Source of the DNA: Spinacia oleracea
Taxonomy: Eukaryota > Streptophyta > Magnoliopsida > Caryophyllales > Amaranthaceae
Length of the DNA: 64,000 nt
NCBI RefSeq assembly: GCF_020520425.1
Contig: NC_079488.1
Location: 21,330,247 to 21,394,246 of the forward strand
Direction of reading: 5' to 3'
Shown here: positions 23,779 to 35,200 of the stretch, in pieces
Layout: each line of letters starts with the position of its first letter
Numbering within the stretch: position 1 is the first letter of the stretch
Made by a program: the position numbers and the translations under genes
Notes under the pieces: model-generated
Database searches by the model: none
Seen by the model: only the letters and a program-made list of their open reading frames with translations
Told to the model about the DNA's origin: nothing

Positions 23779-25145
23779 TGTTAGGTTATGATACATATGA
23801 CAATACATAAATCATGCAGAAAAACCATAAAGCCAGGAAAGCATATTATTTACACATAATCATTTAGCATAGTATAGATGCATACACTTTGTAGCGTGCC
23901 TTCCCTAGCTGCGCCCGAACCGAACAAGAACAAGTCTTTAGGACTCCAAGTGTCGTCCCTCCGTAGATAGTCCACAGTACGTCCGGATCCGCCTCAAGAT
24001 TGACCAACTAGAATCGCCCTTAAGGTGCTCAGGAATTTCGGCTATTATTGTGCAAGAGAGTGGCTGAATTTTTCTTTCAAAACTTACCCTTTTGAATACT
24101 TCAATCGTCTCTTTAAATTATGACCCTAGGCCCTTATTTATAGAGGTTTGGAAAGGGAATTGGAATCCTAGTAGGATACGATTTAATTAAACTTAGAATC
24201 CTACAAGGACTCTAATTAATTAAATAATCCTAATAGGAATAGGAATTTAATCACACACCAAATCCTAATAGATTTAGGAATTGTGCATGGACACAAACAC
24301 ACACACGCACGGAGCCACGAGGGCGCCCGCACGCGTGCGCTCGGCCCACGCTGGGCAGCCTTGCCTTGGCGCGCTGGGCCTGCCTTGCGGTGGGCCTGGC
24401 GCTGCCTTGGGCTGGGCGTTGGCGCGCGTCCTTGCTTGCTGGGCGATGGCCTGGCTTCGTGCTGGGCCTTCGTCCGGCAGGCCTCGTCCGATGCTTATTC
24501 GTACGATACGCTTCCGATTAAATTCCCGGTTCTGGAATTCATTTCCGATACGAACAATATTTAATATTTCCGATTCCGAAATTAATTTTCGTTTCGAACA
24601 AATATTTAATATTTTCGTTTCCGGAATTATTTTCCGATTCCGATAATATTTCCGATTCTGACAATATTTCCGTTTCCGGCAATATTTCCGATTCCGGCAA
24701 TATTTCCATTTCCGATAATATTTTCCGATACGTACCATGTTTCCGTTTCCGGCAACATCTACGACTTGGATAATATTTATATTTCCGATACGATCCATAT
24801 TTCCGTTTCCGGCAATATCATCGTTTCCGGAGTATTCATTTCTTACTTGTGACGATCTCAGCTCCCACTGAAACCAAGATCCGTCGATTCCGAATATCCA
24901 TAGATAGAGTTTTTAATGCCATTAAATACTTGATCCGTTTACGTACTATTTGTGTGACCCTACGGGTTCAGTCAAGAGTAAGCTGTGGATTAATATCATT
25001 AATTCCACTTGAACTGAAGCGGCCTCTAGCTAGGCATTCAGCTCACTTGATCTCACTGAATTATTAACTTGTTAATTAATACTGAACCGCATTTATTAGA
25101 CTTAACATTGAATGCATACTTGGACCAAGGGCATTATTTCCTTCA
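23779..25145 (-). mobile_element. Solo Copia LTR (subfamily A)
   Basis: A complete 1367-bp LTR in reverse orientation, TGTTAGG to CCTTCA on the plus strand, flanked by AATAC on both sides (23774-23778 and 25146-25150). No internal sequence remains, as expected after recombination between two LTRs. The right flank matches 57685 onwards, so the insertion is in the former upstream region of the F-box copy. Confidence 0.95.
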
Positions 25146-25295
25146 AATACAACATTGCAATATGGCGTTCTTGGTAGATAGAACGGGTTCAATTCCAATC
25201 AAATCCAAATCCATCTGTGTTGTAAAGAACAGAGAGTGCAAACACTAATGCGATAAGCCGATAATTACAATCAAAAATTAAAGATGGTGGTTTCC
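25146..25295 (-). repeat. Duplicated F-box upstream sequence, copy 1
   Basis: It matches 57684-57835 and 58221-58345 (ATGGCGTTCTTGGTAGATAG, AACAGAGAGTGCAAACAC). It extends the F-box duplication upstream of the start codons and shows the two loci arose by segmental duplication. Confidence 0.85.
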
Positions 25296-27207
25296 TAGTG
25301 TACTGATTACCAAGGCTGAAAAATCATGCATCAGTTAACAGTAAAGGTGTACTAGTGTACTGATTGTACACCATATTAGTTACGCGTAGGGTTTTATGGT
25401 CATACGGTCAGACCCTAGGGCCTAGAGATACAAGAATGGTCATCATTCTAGGATATGTTTGTTGATTTGGCTACACACGATCTGATGTCGTTCTAGTACA
25501 CAAGCATAATCAGACACTACAGTTGCAGGACATAAAATAACTTTATTATAGTCATAATGACTAAACCAGGCAATACGAGACTTAGGATTAAAGATCGGTA
25601 ATTAATTAGAAAATGGACAAAGTGACAGGAGCTAATAGTTATATCTTGTTGGATTCTTAAGCACTTTCATGTATGTAATACTGTAATGAACCATTAAACT
25701 GGCCATAGTTCCTTTGTCTTACAACATCAGTTACAGGAGTACGTCTGAATGTTGAAATCCTACAATTACTGAATTCTCCCTGTTTGTCTTTCACCTGCAT
25801 CAAGGGCATTTATTTGACTACACATAACTTCATAAGATAGATAAAAGACCTAAATGGTTGGTTTTCTCAACTATCTCTAGGGAAGTTACAAGGCTGTGTA
25901 GCCAACCATTGCAGCATCACCCTTACCCAACCAATGACTTCTGCCCATGAAAGAACCTATCAGACCAGACTAGACCAACATAACCACAAAAACATAACCC
26001 ATAAGTCACCATTGAACTGAGATAACCAACAGAGCAAAGACTAAGTTCAAATTAAACTAAGACTAGAACCAGAAATGAACTCTAAAGACCATACCAAAAA
26101 CACCTAGCACAAGCCCAGCAAAACAAAACAAAAATATTCACATAAGTTTTTGTTAAATCCGACGATACCCACCCTCATAAATTTATTTCAATAATATGGG
26201 AGGGGAGAGGAAATTACTTGTATTAGTATATTCGAATTTTTATTAGTTGATAGTCTTTTAACACAAACTATATTATGAACATGCAATATAATTAATAACA
26301 CATAAATATGTTTTTCTTTTATTATTGTAGTGATTTTTCAAAGTCATTAATTAATTATGTTAAGAGTGTGAAAAAAATAGGATAAGAATATTGCAGTAGA
26401 AATTTATTTATTAAGAATGTAAAAAATCAGATATTTTTATTATAGTTATTAGTAACATATAATGCAATATTAGAAAATCAATAGTAATAGCGCTTAGTAT
26501 AATTTGTAATTTTTTCTATGTTAAGTGATTAATATTTTTTATATATCAATATCAACATACTATAATCGATTCTTGCAATAAAAAATGAACTCATAATTTT
26601 TTGTCATATACGGATTAATATGGAAGGAAACAAATTAGAAAATATATAGTTTTTAAAAGATTTTTTAGTGAAGTAGATATCTCTAACTAGTCTATACCTA
26701 GTCTATATCTAGTATTTTAAAAGGAATACCAAAGATTATTAGATGACACGTGACATCCTCATCTTTCATCCATTAATTTGTATTTTTTTTCTTTTTTTTC
26801 CTTTTGTTGTTTGTTATACGAAATATTTTGCAGTTTCAACACCTCTTCCATTTCATCTTCTTCATTCCACATCAATTTATCATTTAATTCGTATAACCTT
26901 TTCCACCCGGCCATCCCCCGCTTTAACACTCGATATTAATCCACCATCTAATTTATATATTTTTCAACTTTCAAATTTCAAATTTCACCTCTATATAATT
27001 AAATCATATATTCCTACTATAATATTAAGCCTTCAATAAAATTAGCACTTTAAAAGATCATTTAGCAACTCTATACAGTTGTTCGTTGGTCCCAACTAGC
27101 CGTCCTCCTCCCTTTTTTTTTCTCTCTAGGGTTTACAAATTTCAAAGGGTTTTTAGGCCGGAAATAGTCAAATTTCTTGTCTTCAGATTCAATAAAACTA
27201 CATCGTT
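25296..27207. other. AT-rich intergenic sequence
   Basis: No gene is supported. The short frames at 26743-27277 lack any recognisable domain. A near-repeat GTGTACTGATT occurs twice around 25298-25370. Confidence 0.5.
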
Positions 27208-27273
27208 TGAGTGTAGTAAGTTCCCCTATGGTGAGATTAGTGAGTGTAGTAAGTTCCCCTATGGTGGGATTAG
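27208..27273 (+). repeat. 33-bp tandem duplication
   Basis: TGAGTGTAGTAAGTTCCCCT plus 13 bases is present twice (27208, 27241) with one difference. The length is a multiple of three, so a frame would survive, but no protein is identifiable. Confidence 0.8.
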
Positions 27274-27816
27274 TTGAGTATTTGGGTTTTAGTATTAGTA
27301 TAGTTTTGGTGGAGTATCGTCGTGAAATCGGTTCGTTGATAAAGAATTATACGAGATTGAACTAGTTTTAGTATAGTATTGATTGATTGATGCTTGAAAT
27401 AATGGTTCAAAATTATCTTAAGAACTTCCTACATTACCCTGATACTTAATTAATTACAACATCATGAACTTTTTTAGATGAACTCTTATCTAATACGGAG
27501 TACACTATCACGATTCACGATGTCTACGAATCTATCATATTAAATTTGATCTATGATCAACATTTGATAGTCATAAAATTAAAAATGAAATCGGCTAAAA
27601 GAGATTGTTTTCCAAAAAAAAAAAAGTGATTGTAATAAACAAAAGAATGAAGGGGGGAAATGGGAATAATAGTTACGCAAATTATTGCAACTCCTTCGGC
27701 TTTTTTAGATAGGTAATGACAATACAAAATTCTAGTTTCTTATTTTTTCACAAATTTATGTTTCAGTTCCTTCACCACCATCAAAATTATGTTATGGGTT
27801 CAATATTTCATACCTA

Positions 27817-27959
27817 CTCCCTTCTCAATTTCCCCTTTTCCAATATATATGCATACAATTTTTTGCCAAAAAAATAAATGTTTCACTGCTCAAATTCTTT
27901 GTTCTTAACGCATATAGATGGTAAATTCAGAATTGGAAAAGGGGAAATTGGGAAAGGAG
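27817..27959. mobile_element. Stowaway-like MITE
   Basis: The terminal inverted repeats CTCCCTTCTCAATTTCCCCT... (27817-27844) and the matching right end (27932-27959) are about 28 bp with two mismatches. The element is 143 bp and flanked by TA on both sides, as in Tc1/mariner-derived Stowaway elements. Confidence 0.8.
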
Positions 27960-28524
27960 TATAATACGTGGAAGCAGACGTTAATACTAATATTTGCTGG
28001 TATAAAATTGAAGGGCTTAATAAATCTAGGCGGTGATATGTGTGCTGTGATTTAGAGATTAACCACCCATGGCCTGGGTTAGTATGCTTGAGTCATCAAT
28101 CATGCTTAATTTGGTGCTTAATTACTGCTTTTAGTATATTAATGGATACAACTTTTAGTATACTAGGATCAGACCGCGCGCGATGCCTACCGAAAAAAAC
28201 GATGATTTTTTTATTATTTCCAGTCGATTTGTACCAAAGTCACCATGCCTTAGATTTTAGATAAACATCTCGTGAGTAGTTCAGAACACATGAACATAAA
28301 AATACTCAATATCCTCAACTATAAATCTCTCTCATACAACTGGAAGTGTGAATTAATTTTCCTACTTGCTAATCTAATAACAAGTACTTCATAATTTACT
28401 GTATAAAAACACATAACTGAAAGTTGTCGGACTCTTTGCCAATTAGTCTTCAAAAATCCCTTAATCTGATATGTTGGGTGATTCTGTTCCATTTACATGA
28501 GGTTGGCTAGTAAAATCAGCATGT

Positions 28525-28661
28525 TTAGGGCAGTAACTTCATTTATTTCAAACAGATCAATATCGTCTAACTTCAGCCCAACAAATTTCACAGCAACAGG
28601 AATGGAAAAAGTTGGGCCAATCCCTATAACAGTAGGATCCACACCAACAACAGCAAAGCTC
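28525..28661 (-). pseudogene. 3-ketoacyl-CoA thiolase exon relic
   Basis: On the minus strand a splice-acceptor-like TTCTTGTTTAG precedes RSFAVVGVDPTVIGIGP, then IPVAVK and LDDIDLFEINE. This is the conserved block of peroxisomal 3-ketoacyl-CoA thiolases (fatty-acid beta-oxidation). The family's EINEAFA is altered to EINEVTA and the match then fades. No neighbouring thiolase exons were found, so it is an isolated exon-sized fragment. Confidence 0.75.
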
Positions 28662-28720
28662 CTAAACAAGAAACACAGGATATAACTGAAAATCAATAAC
28701 TAATAGAACATTCAAACATG

Positions 28721-29219
28721 CACTACTATAAAAATTGGCAAAGAGACCTGCCCAAAATGGTCTAAGAGACATCCTTTAAGGGGGTCTCTATCTCAGAGGT
28801 CTTTTTGATAAAGAGACCCCCTCATGTAGAGGGGGTCTGTTTGTCAAAAATAAGAGATCCTTTAGGTAAGAAGGGGGTCTATTATGTAAATCTTACAAAA
28901 AAAAATAGTTTAGAAGGGGAAGAGATACGTTATTAGAGATGTAAGGTATGTTTATTAAATAATTGAGACCACATATATATAAGATATGGGGTTTCTTTGA
29001 ATCTAAAATCAAACACTATTCTAAAAATCAAACACTATAATCCGTAAAAAAAAAATCAAATACTGTAAAAATTAAAAATAAATCCAAAATAAAATTCAAT
29101 CCAAAATTAAATACAAATCTAAAATAAAATTGAATCCAATATTAAAGCGCCATGTAGGAAATATTATTGTTTCGGACAATGAAAAATAAGATTACTAAAT
29201 TATGTTTTGGATTAAAAAA

Positions 29220-29220
<1 letters not shown>
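28721..29220 (+). mobile_element. CACTA-like terminus with subterminal repeats
   Basis: CACTACTATAAAAATTGGC resembles plant CACTA (CMC) ends. It is followed by AGAGACCCCCT / AGGGGGTCTCT-type subterminal repeats in both orientations (28740-28885). The matching TATAGTAGTG end was not found, so the element may be truncated by the large insertion to the right. Confidence 0.5.

Positions 29221-29282
<62 letters not shown>
29221..29282. repeat. (TA)31 microsatellite
   Basis: An uninterrupted TA tract directly at the left border of the large inverted-terminal element. A second tract, (CT)12(AT)24, is at the right border (48097-48169). Confidence 0.95.
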
Positions 29283-29285
<3 letters not shown>

Positions 29286-30339
29286 AAGGGATCCGGTGAA
29301 AATAGGTCCCTATGTGAGTATACTAGTATATATGAGAATGAATCTAATCCGTAGGATTAGATGAAAATCAACGGCTAGGATTAAAAGCAAGTAATGGAAA
29401 TAATTTAAATAACCTCCCACACACCAAATAATAAAAAATAAAAAAACAGACGTTTCTCTCTCTAAAAATATTGTACAGCCTCTCCCAAATTCAACCCCCT
29501 TCCTCTCTCTCAGACTTTTCTCTCTCCTCTAAAAACTGTCATTAAAGCTTCAAAAATTGTCGATGAAGCTTCAATTCACTCGATTTAATCGTTGATTTCA
29601 AATAGTTCTTGGTGAATTCTTCTATATCTCTTCTCTTCTTCAACAGTTTCGTCTATTTTAACCTAATTTTTTGTATTCGTTTAAGATTGGAGATGAAGGA
29701 AGCAGAAAAATCCAAAAAAACAAGCCGAAAAAGCTAGGAACGAAGAAGGTAATACAATACACGAATTTCACACTATTTTCTTGCTTTTAGATCTTGATTT
29801 AGGTTAATTTGTGTTTATTTTATATTGTAAGGAAAATTATGAAAAAGAAGATGAAATTGTGTAAAAACGGAAGAAAAACACATATCACATTCAGAAGATC
29901 GCGAAGAATCTTATGTAAGTAATTGATTGGATGTTCTATTTCATGATTTGATTTTTCTGAAATTTTTGTTATTATTTTTTGAAATCATAATCAGTTTATT
30001 CTTAATATTTGTGATTATTTTTGAATTAATTATTCATGTTTCTAAATTATTTTGTGATTAGTTTTGAATTTCTGAATGTTTAGGTGATTAATATCTGACT
30101 TTTTTAATTAATTTGTGAAATTTTTCTATATTTTTGGATTTACTGATTTTATGAATTAATTCATGATGTTCTATAACTTATAGTTATATGTTCTGAATGT
30201 TTGAACAGAGAAAATTCAAATGTCGGAAATGAGATCAAACGCGCCCAAACAACAGAGTTATATCGCACTTGTAGTTCTATTGCCGAACAAGCACTTGTGA
30301 ATGACGTCCTTGTAAATGTTGGGTAATATTTTATAATCT

Positions 30340-30780
30340 CAATTCTTTAGAACATGAAGGTTCAACATTTAGAACATAAAGGTTCTCTACTTAGAACAAA
30401 AATGTTTAATGTTTAGAACATGAAAGTTACCTTTTAGAACACCAAAATTTAGGTATAGTGATGGTTCAATTATTGAGAAATGAAAGATATTTGAAAGAAT
30501 TAGATCTTATTTGACTACATTTACCATATTTGAACCTTGTGCATGACTATGTCATCAAACTAACTATTTTTGGCTTTTGTGTCTAATAATAAACGCGCCA
30601 AATCTACGGAGCCTATTGTCCCTCCATCACTTCTGAACGACATCATGAACAATTTAGAGTAATATTTTATACTCTCAATACTTTAGAACAAGAAGGTTAA
30701 GAATGTAGAACATCATAGCTCACTGTGTAGAACATCATAATTTCATATGCTCTAATTATAAGTGCACATGTTCTGAATTT
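30340..30780 (+). repeat. AGAACAT repeat cluster, left arm
   Basis: TTTAGAACATGAAGGTTCAA-like phrases recur every 20-30 bp with variable spacers. The same phrase dominates the right arm after the Gypsy insertion, which supports both arms belonging to one element. Confidence 0.7.
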
Positions 30781-31803
30781 GATGAGAATAATATTTCTCC
30801 CAAACATATTAACTTTTGATCAAAGGATTTTCATATAGTCTTCTTGCCTCTATGTCAAACTTGAGTTTCGTTCTTGAGTAGCTACTGCATTCCCTAGGAC
30901 TAGTAGTCTAACACTCCTAGCATGGAGGATTACTGCTTAAAATTGTTCAAATCTATCATGTATTTAGGATTACATTTCTTCATTCTACTCTCTCTATTAG
31001 GACCATGAACCCAAAGCATGTAGTTGTATGAATTCAAAAAGACAAAATTCTGAATTAAAAAAGTATGTGAGTGAGAAGCTGTTGATGAGGTATGCCTTGA
31101 ATTCAAAAAGTAAATGTTTAGTTGATGAGGTATGCTTTGGATAGGCTTATAGTTTGTTGATTACTGGGAGAAGTTGTTGACAAATGGTGATTTTTTTCTC
31201 GAATTAGGCTAAATACTTTAAATTTGTTTGTGTTTGCTTAGGATTGTTAGGTTATTGATGAATAGTACCTCGCATTGCCAGGCATCAAATCCTTGATCCC
31301 ATTCTTATGCATTTTTTCTGACTTTTCTTTGGATGTTAAGAATTCTAGATGCACTTTCTTGTGAAATTTCTGCATGATCTGCATTGAAACTATTAGTCAT
31401 AGAAAGTAGAGAATTTTGTGTAGATTCTCAACATATGTTAGTCACATGCTTTCTTAGAAGTTAAGGTGTTTCTTTCATGTACAATCTCTTACTTTTCATG
31501 ACAATAACAATTGAGGTTACGTGGGTTAACTGATTGTTGTACGTATATCAACTATTAGAGAATTAGAAAGTAAAGAACTGCCACAAAGAAAATTAGGTCA
31601 TACTTTCATGTTCTTTGTTCTTAGGAAACAATTAATTCCTTTATCTGCTTCAATTTTATCTTTTACCAATTTATGAAAGGTGAGATTAACAGAAGATAAT
31701 ACTCATAGTTCACTGGAAAGGACAATTGTTCATTGCTCAAGCCTTCTGATGTACAAACTTTGTGGTTCTTTTTTGAAGTGATTATGCAATTAGTTATTAC
31801 CGT

Positions 31804-32228
31804 TGTTTGGGCTCCCAATTGACTCTCAATTGGGCCACTAAGTCCAAAGCCCAATGGCTCTAAACAACAACATCGAACCTACCAGTGGCTATTCAGCCAT
31901 CCATTAAGGCCCAAGGCCCAATAGCAATAAATGACCTATGGGCATTTATTATGCAAACACTGTAAATAGGCCGCCAAGGCTCACACCTCAAGGTACGTCC
32001 AATTTACCGCCTTAAGACTACTCTTCTAGAGAACTTCTCTCTAGAATCCGAGCATCGTTCTTACTTAGGCATCGGAGGGGCTTTCCTCGGAAACACCCCC
32101 GAGGCTAGTGACTTTGCTCTTGTGCAGGTGAATTCGGACTCCACTCATTCAAACAAGCAAGATCTTCAACACATACAAAAGGGCCTTCATTCGAAGCCCA
32201 TTGTTTCCATCTTTACAACACCGGAACA
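31804..32228 (+). repeat. 5' LTR of the Tat element
   Basis: TGTTTGGGCTCCC...ACACCGGAACA. A 9-bp inverted repeat (CCCAATTGA CTC TCAATTGGG) lies near the start. The TATA-box position reads TGTAAATA (31971-31978) where the 3' LTR has TATAAATA. A stem CCTCGG (32085-32090) / CCGAGG (32099-32104) follows CATCGGAGGGG, then CTCTTGTGCAG. Confidence 0.95.
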
Positions 32229-32230
32229 AT

Positions 32231-32249
32231 TTGGCGCCGTCTGTGGGGA
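32231..32249 (+). other. Primer-binding site of the Tat element
   Basis: TTGGCGCCGTCTGTGGGGA lies two bases after the LTR end. It is nearly identical to the PBS of the pol-less element (16439 on), suggesting the same primer tRNA. Confidence 0.85.
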
Positions 32250-32298
32250 AGAACACTTCAAAGCCTTTGAAAGACATCAATCACCTCTTTCCGCGAAA

Positions 32299-35200
32299 AT
32301 GGTGAATGATGTTGTTAACAACAATGACGACGATATGATGGTGCGGTCAGATTCAGAATCTGACCAAGAGGGGCACCCTCAATCGATGGCGAGGTCACAG
32401 CCAAGCAGAGCTACGACCGCCACAAATGCAGGACCTCCGATTCCAACTAGGGAAGAGCTCACTGCGGCCATGACCATCATGCAAAACTTCCTCTTCAATG
32501 AGAAGCAGCAAGGACTGGCAAATGACCGCAGAGAAGAGAGGAGGACCAGGCGAAGGCTGAACGAGCCACCCAGTGCGGAAGTGTCCAGACCCGAACGAGA
32601 ACTCCTTCCCTTGACAGGTACACACTTGACGTCGAGGTGGATGGAAAGCACGTGGGACACCCAAAAAAGGGCACAACAGCAACCAGATTGGTTTGCGAGA
32701 CCATCGCCTACTCCAACAGCTCTCCAAAGCGAATCGACTACTCGTAACACTCGGGTCCGAAGCTCGGTGCTCAGCAGGTTGAGGCCCTCGGTCCACTCAA
32801 GGTTAAGACCCTCGATCCATACGAGACTCGGGGTGGGCGAGCCAAGCAGATCTGGCGAACGACCCGAGGTCAGTAGCCGAGAGAGAAGAAGAGACAGGAG
32901 GCATGATCGAACCCCTAGCCCCCATCGTACGCCCGAACGTTCTAATCACAGAACCTCGGCAAACGAAGGCATCAGGGCTAGACTCGGGAAAAGAATCATG
33001 ACTCCCACGTCATCCCCTTTCTCGGACGAGCTGATCATGGAAGAAATACCGAAGGTAAGACTGCCAGCGCACCTGACCTACAGCGGAATCACAGATCCGA
33101 GGGATCATGTCATCTCCTACGAGCAGCAAATGTTCTTGAGTCCCTACTCCGAAGCATGTTGGTGTAAATATTTCCCAACCACGCTAACCGGAGTGGCGGG
33201 AGAGTGGTTTAGATCGCTGCCGAAGGGATCGATCAAGAGCTGGAAAAAGCTGAAAAAGAGATTCTGCACACAGTTCGTGAGCAACAATCGCCCCGAGCGA
33301 ACCACAGCAGAACTGACCTCAATCCAACAAGAAAGAGACGAAAGTCTGAGAGAATTCATGGCCAGATTCATGAAGGAATCAACAAACATACCAAACTTGC
33401 AGCCAGACGTGGCCATCTTCGCCTTGAAGCACGCGCTCCAGGAAGGGAAGTTCCGTGACGAACTCTCAATGAAGAACCCCTCCAGAATAGCTGACGTGCT
33501 CCAAATGGCTGATGCGTTCATCAGAACCGAAGAGTTCAACAAGGCCGCTGCAAGATTGAAAGGATCGTCGGATCCGAGAGACACAAAGAATACCCAGAGC
33601 AAGCCCGAGGGCAGCTCAAGGAAGGGGAAAGAGAAAGTAGGAGCTAGAGAGATGAGCCCGAAGAAAGACGGGAGAAGGGGTGAACTTCAACCCAAGTACA
33701 CCAACTACACTCCACTAGCTCTGCCCCGAAAAGAGATATTTAGCCTCAACAGAAATGACGAAAAGTGGAAACTACCTGGGAAGCTCAAGTCCAACCCAGC
33801 TCGGAGAAACAAGAACAAATGGTGCGAGTTTCATGATGACTTCGGTCACCACACCGAAGAATGCAACTCGCTGAAAGACAACATTGAGGACCTCGTTCGC
33901 CGAGGCTACCTGAAACAGTACTTGTTAGACCGAAGGGAGGAAAAAGAAAAGGCCGCAAGCGGCAAACAACACGAGCAACCCCAGAAAAGGATCTACGAAG
34001 CAACAGGGCACAAGAAGAATGACATCCTAGTGGTGTTCGGGGGACAGAAGTCTGGCCAGGCCAGCAAAAAACACCTAAGAGCCCTCTCCCATCGGGTCAA
34101 CTTCAGCGCGGTGGGAGACAACCAGCCACACCCCCCGAACATGACCTTCACTGCTGATGATTGCTTCGGAGTCCAGTACAAACATGACGATCCTCTGGTC
34201 ATTTCCATGGACCTCAATAACCACAACGTACATCGAGTGTTAGTCGACGGAGGAAGTGCCGTCAATATCATCTTCAGAAACTGCTTCGAGCAGCTGATCC
34301 TCGAAGAGCCAGAGGAAGCACTGACGAAAGTCAGTTATCCTCTGATCGGATTCAACGGATCCGCAGCTATCCCTCGAGGAAAGATCACCCTGCCAGTCAC
34401 AGTGGGTGAAGGCCAGGCAGCAAAAACCCTTCGAGACGAATTTTTGGTGATGGACTGCGACTCCGTATACAACGTAATCATGGGGAGAACCATGATTCAC
34501 AAGATGCAAGCAGTCCCCTCCACATACCACCAGCTGATGATATACGTCTCGGATGCAGGATTCGCCGAACGAATCAGAGGTGATCAAGAAGTGGCGAGAA
34601 GAACCTGCCACACTGCTGTCCGAAAGCCCAAACTAGGGGACGACCCCGAAGAAGAAAAGGGAGCTACGGGAGAGGAAAGCGAGGCAAAAAGGAGAAGAGC
34701 AAGCACGAGCAGCTTGTCTCCCGCAGAAGTTGATGCCCGCCCCGAAACCCTATCTCCCGAACCAGATCAAGAAATGGAGGATATCTTCCTCGAAGAGGAT
34801 TCAGACAGGAGCGTCCGAATAGGCAAGGGCCTAAGCTCGGGGCTCCGAATCGATTTGATCCGATTACTCAGGGATCATAAAGACATCTTTGCATGGTCAG
34901 CAGCAGATATGCCAGGGATAAATCCGAAGCTGATTTGTCACAAGCTGGACGTCAACGCTGAAGCTCGGCCAGTCAAGCAAAAAAAGAGGAACTACTCCTC
35001 GGAGAAAAACAAAGCCATCGCCGAGGAGGTGAAAAAGTTGCAGGAGGCCGGATTCATTGAACCATGCATGTATCCGAAATGGCTGGCCAACGTGGTGATG
35101 GTCAAAAAAGCGAACGGCTCCTGGCGAATGTGCGTGGATTTCACAGACCTGAACCGAGCCTGCCCCAAAGACTGCTATCCCCTGCCAAGGATAGATCAAT

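Noticed and set aside
28493..28696. Functional thiolase gene
   Set aside because: Only one exon-sized block matches, the EINEAFA motif is altered and no neighbouring exons were found.
32122..32298. N-terminal extension of the Tat polyprotein
   Set aside because: It would start at GTG inside the LTR and cross the PBS; the first ATG is at 32299.
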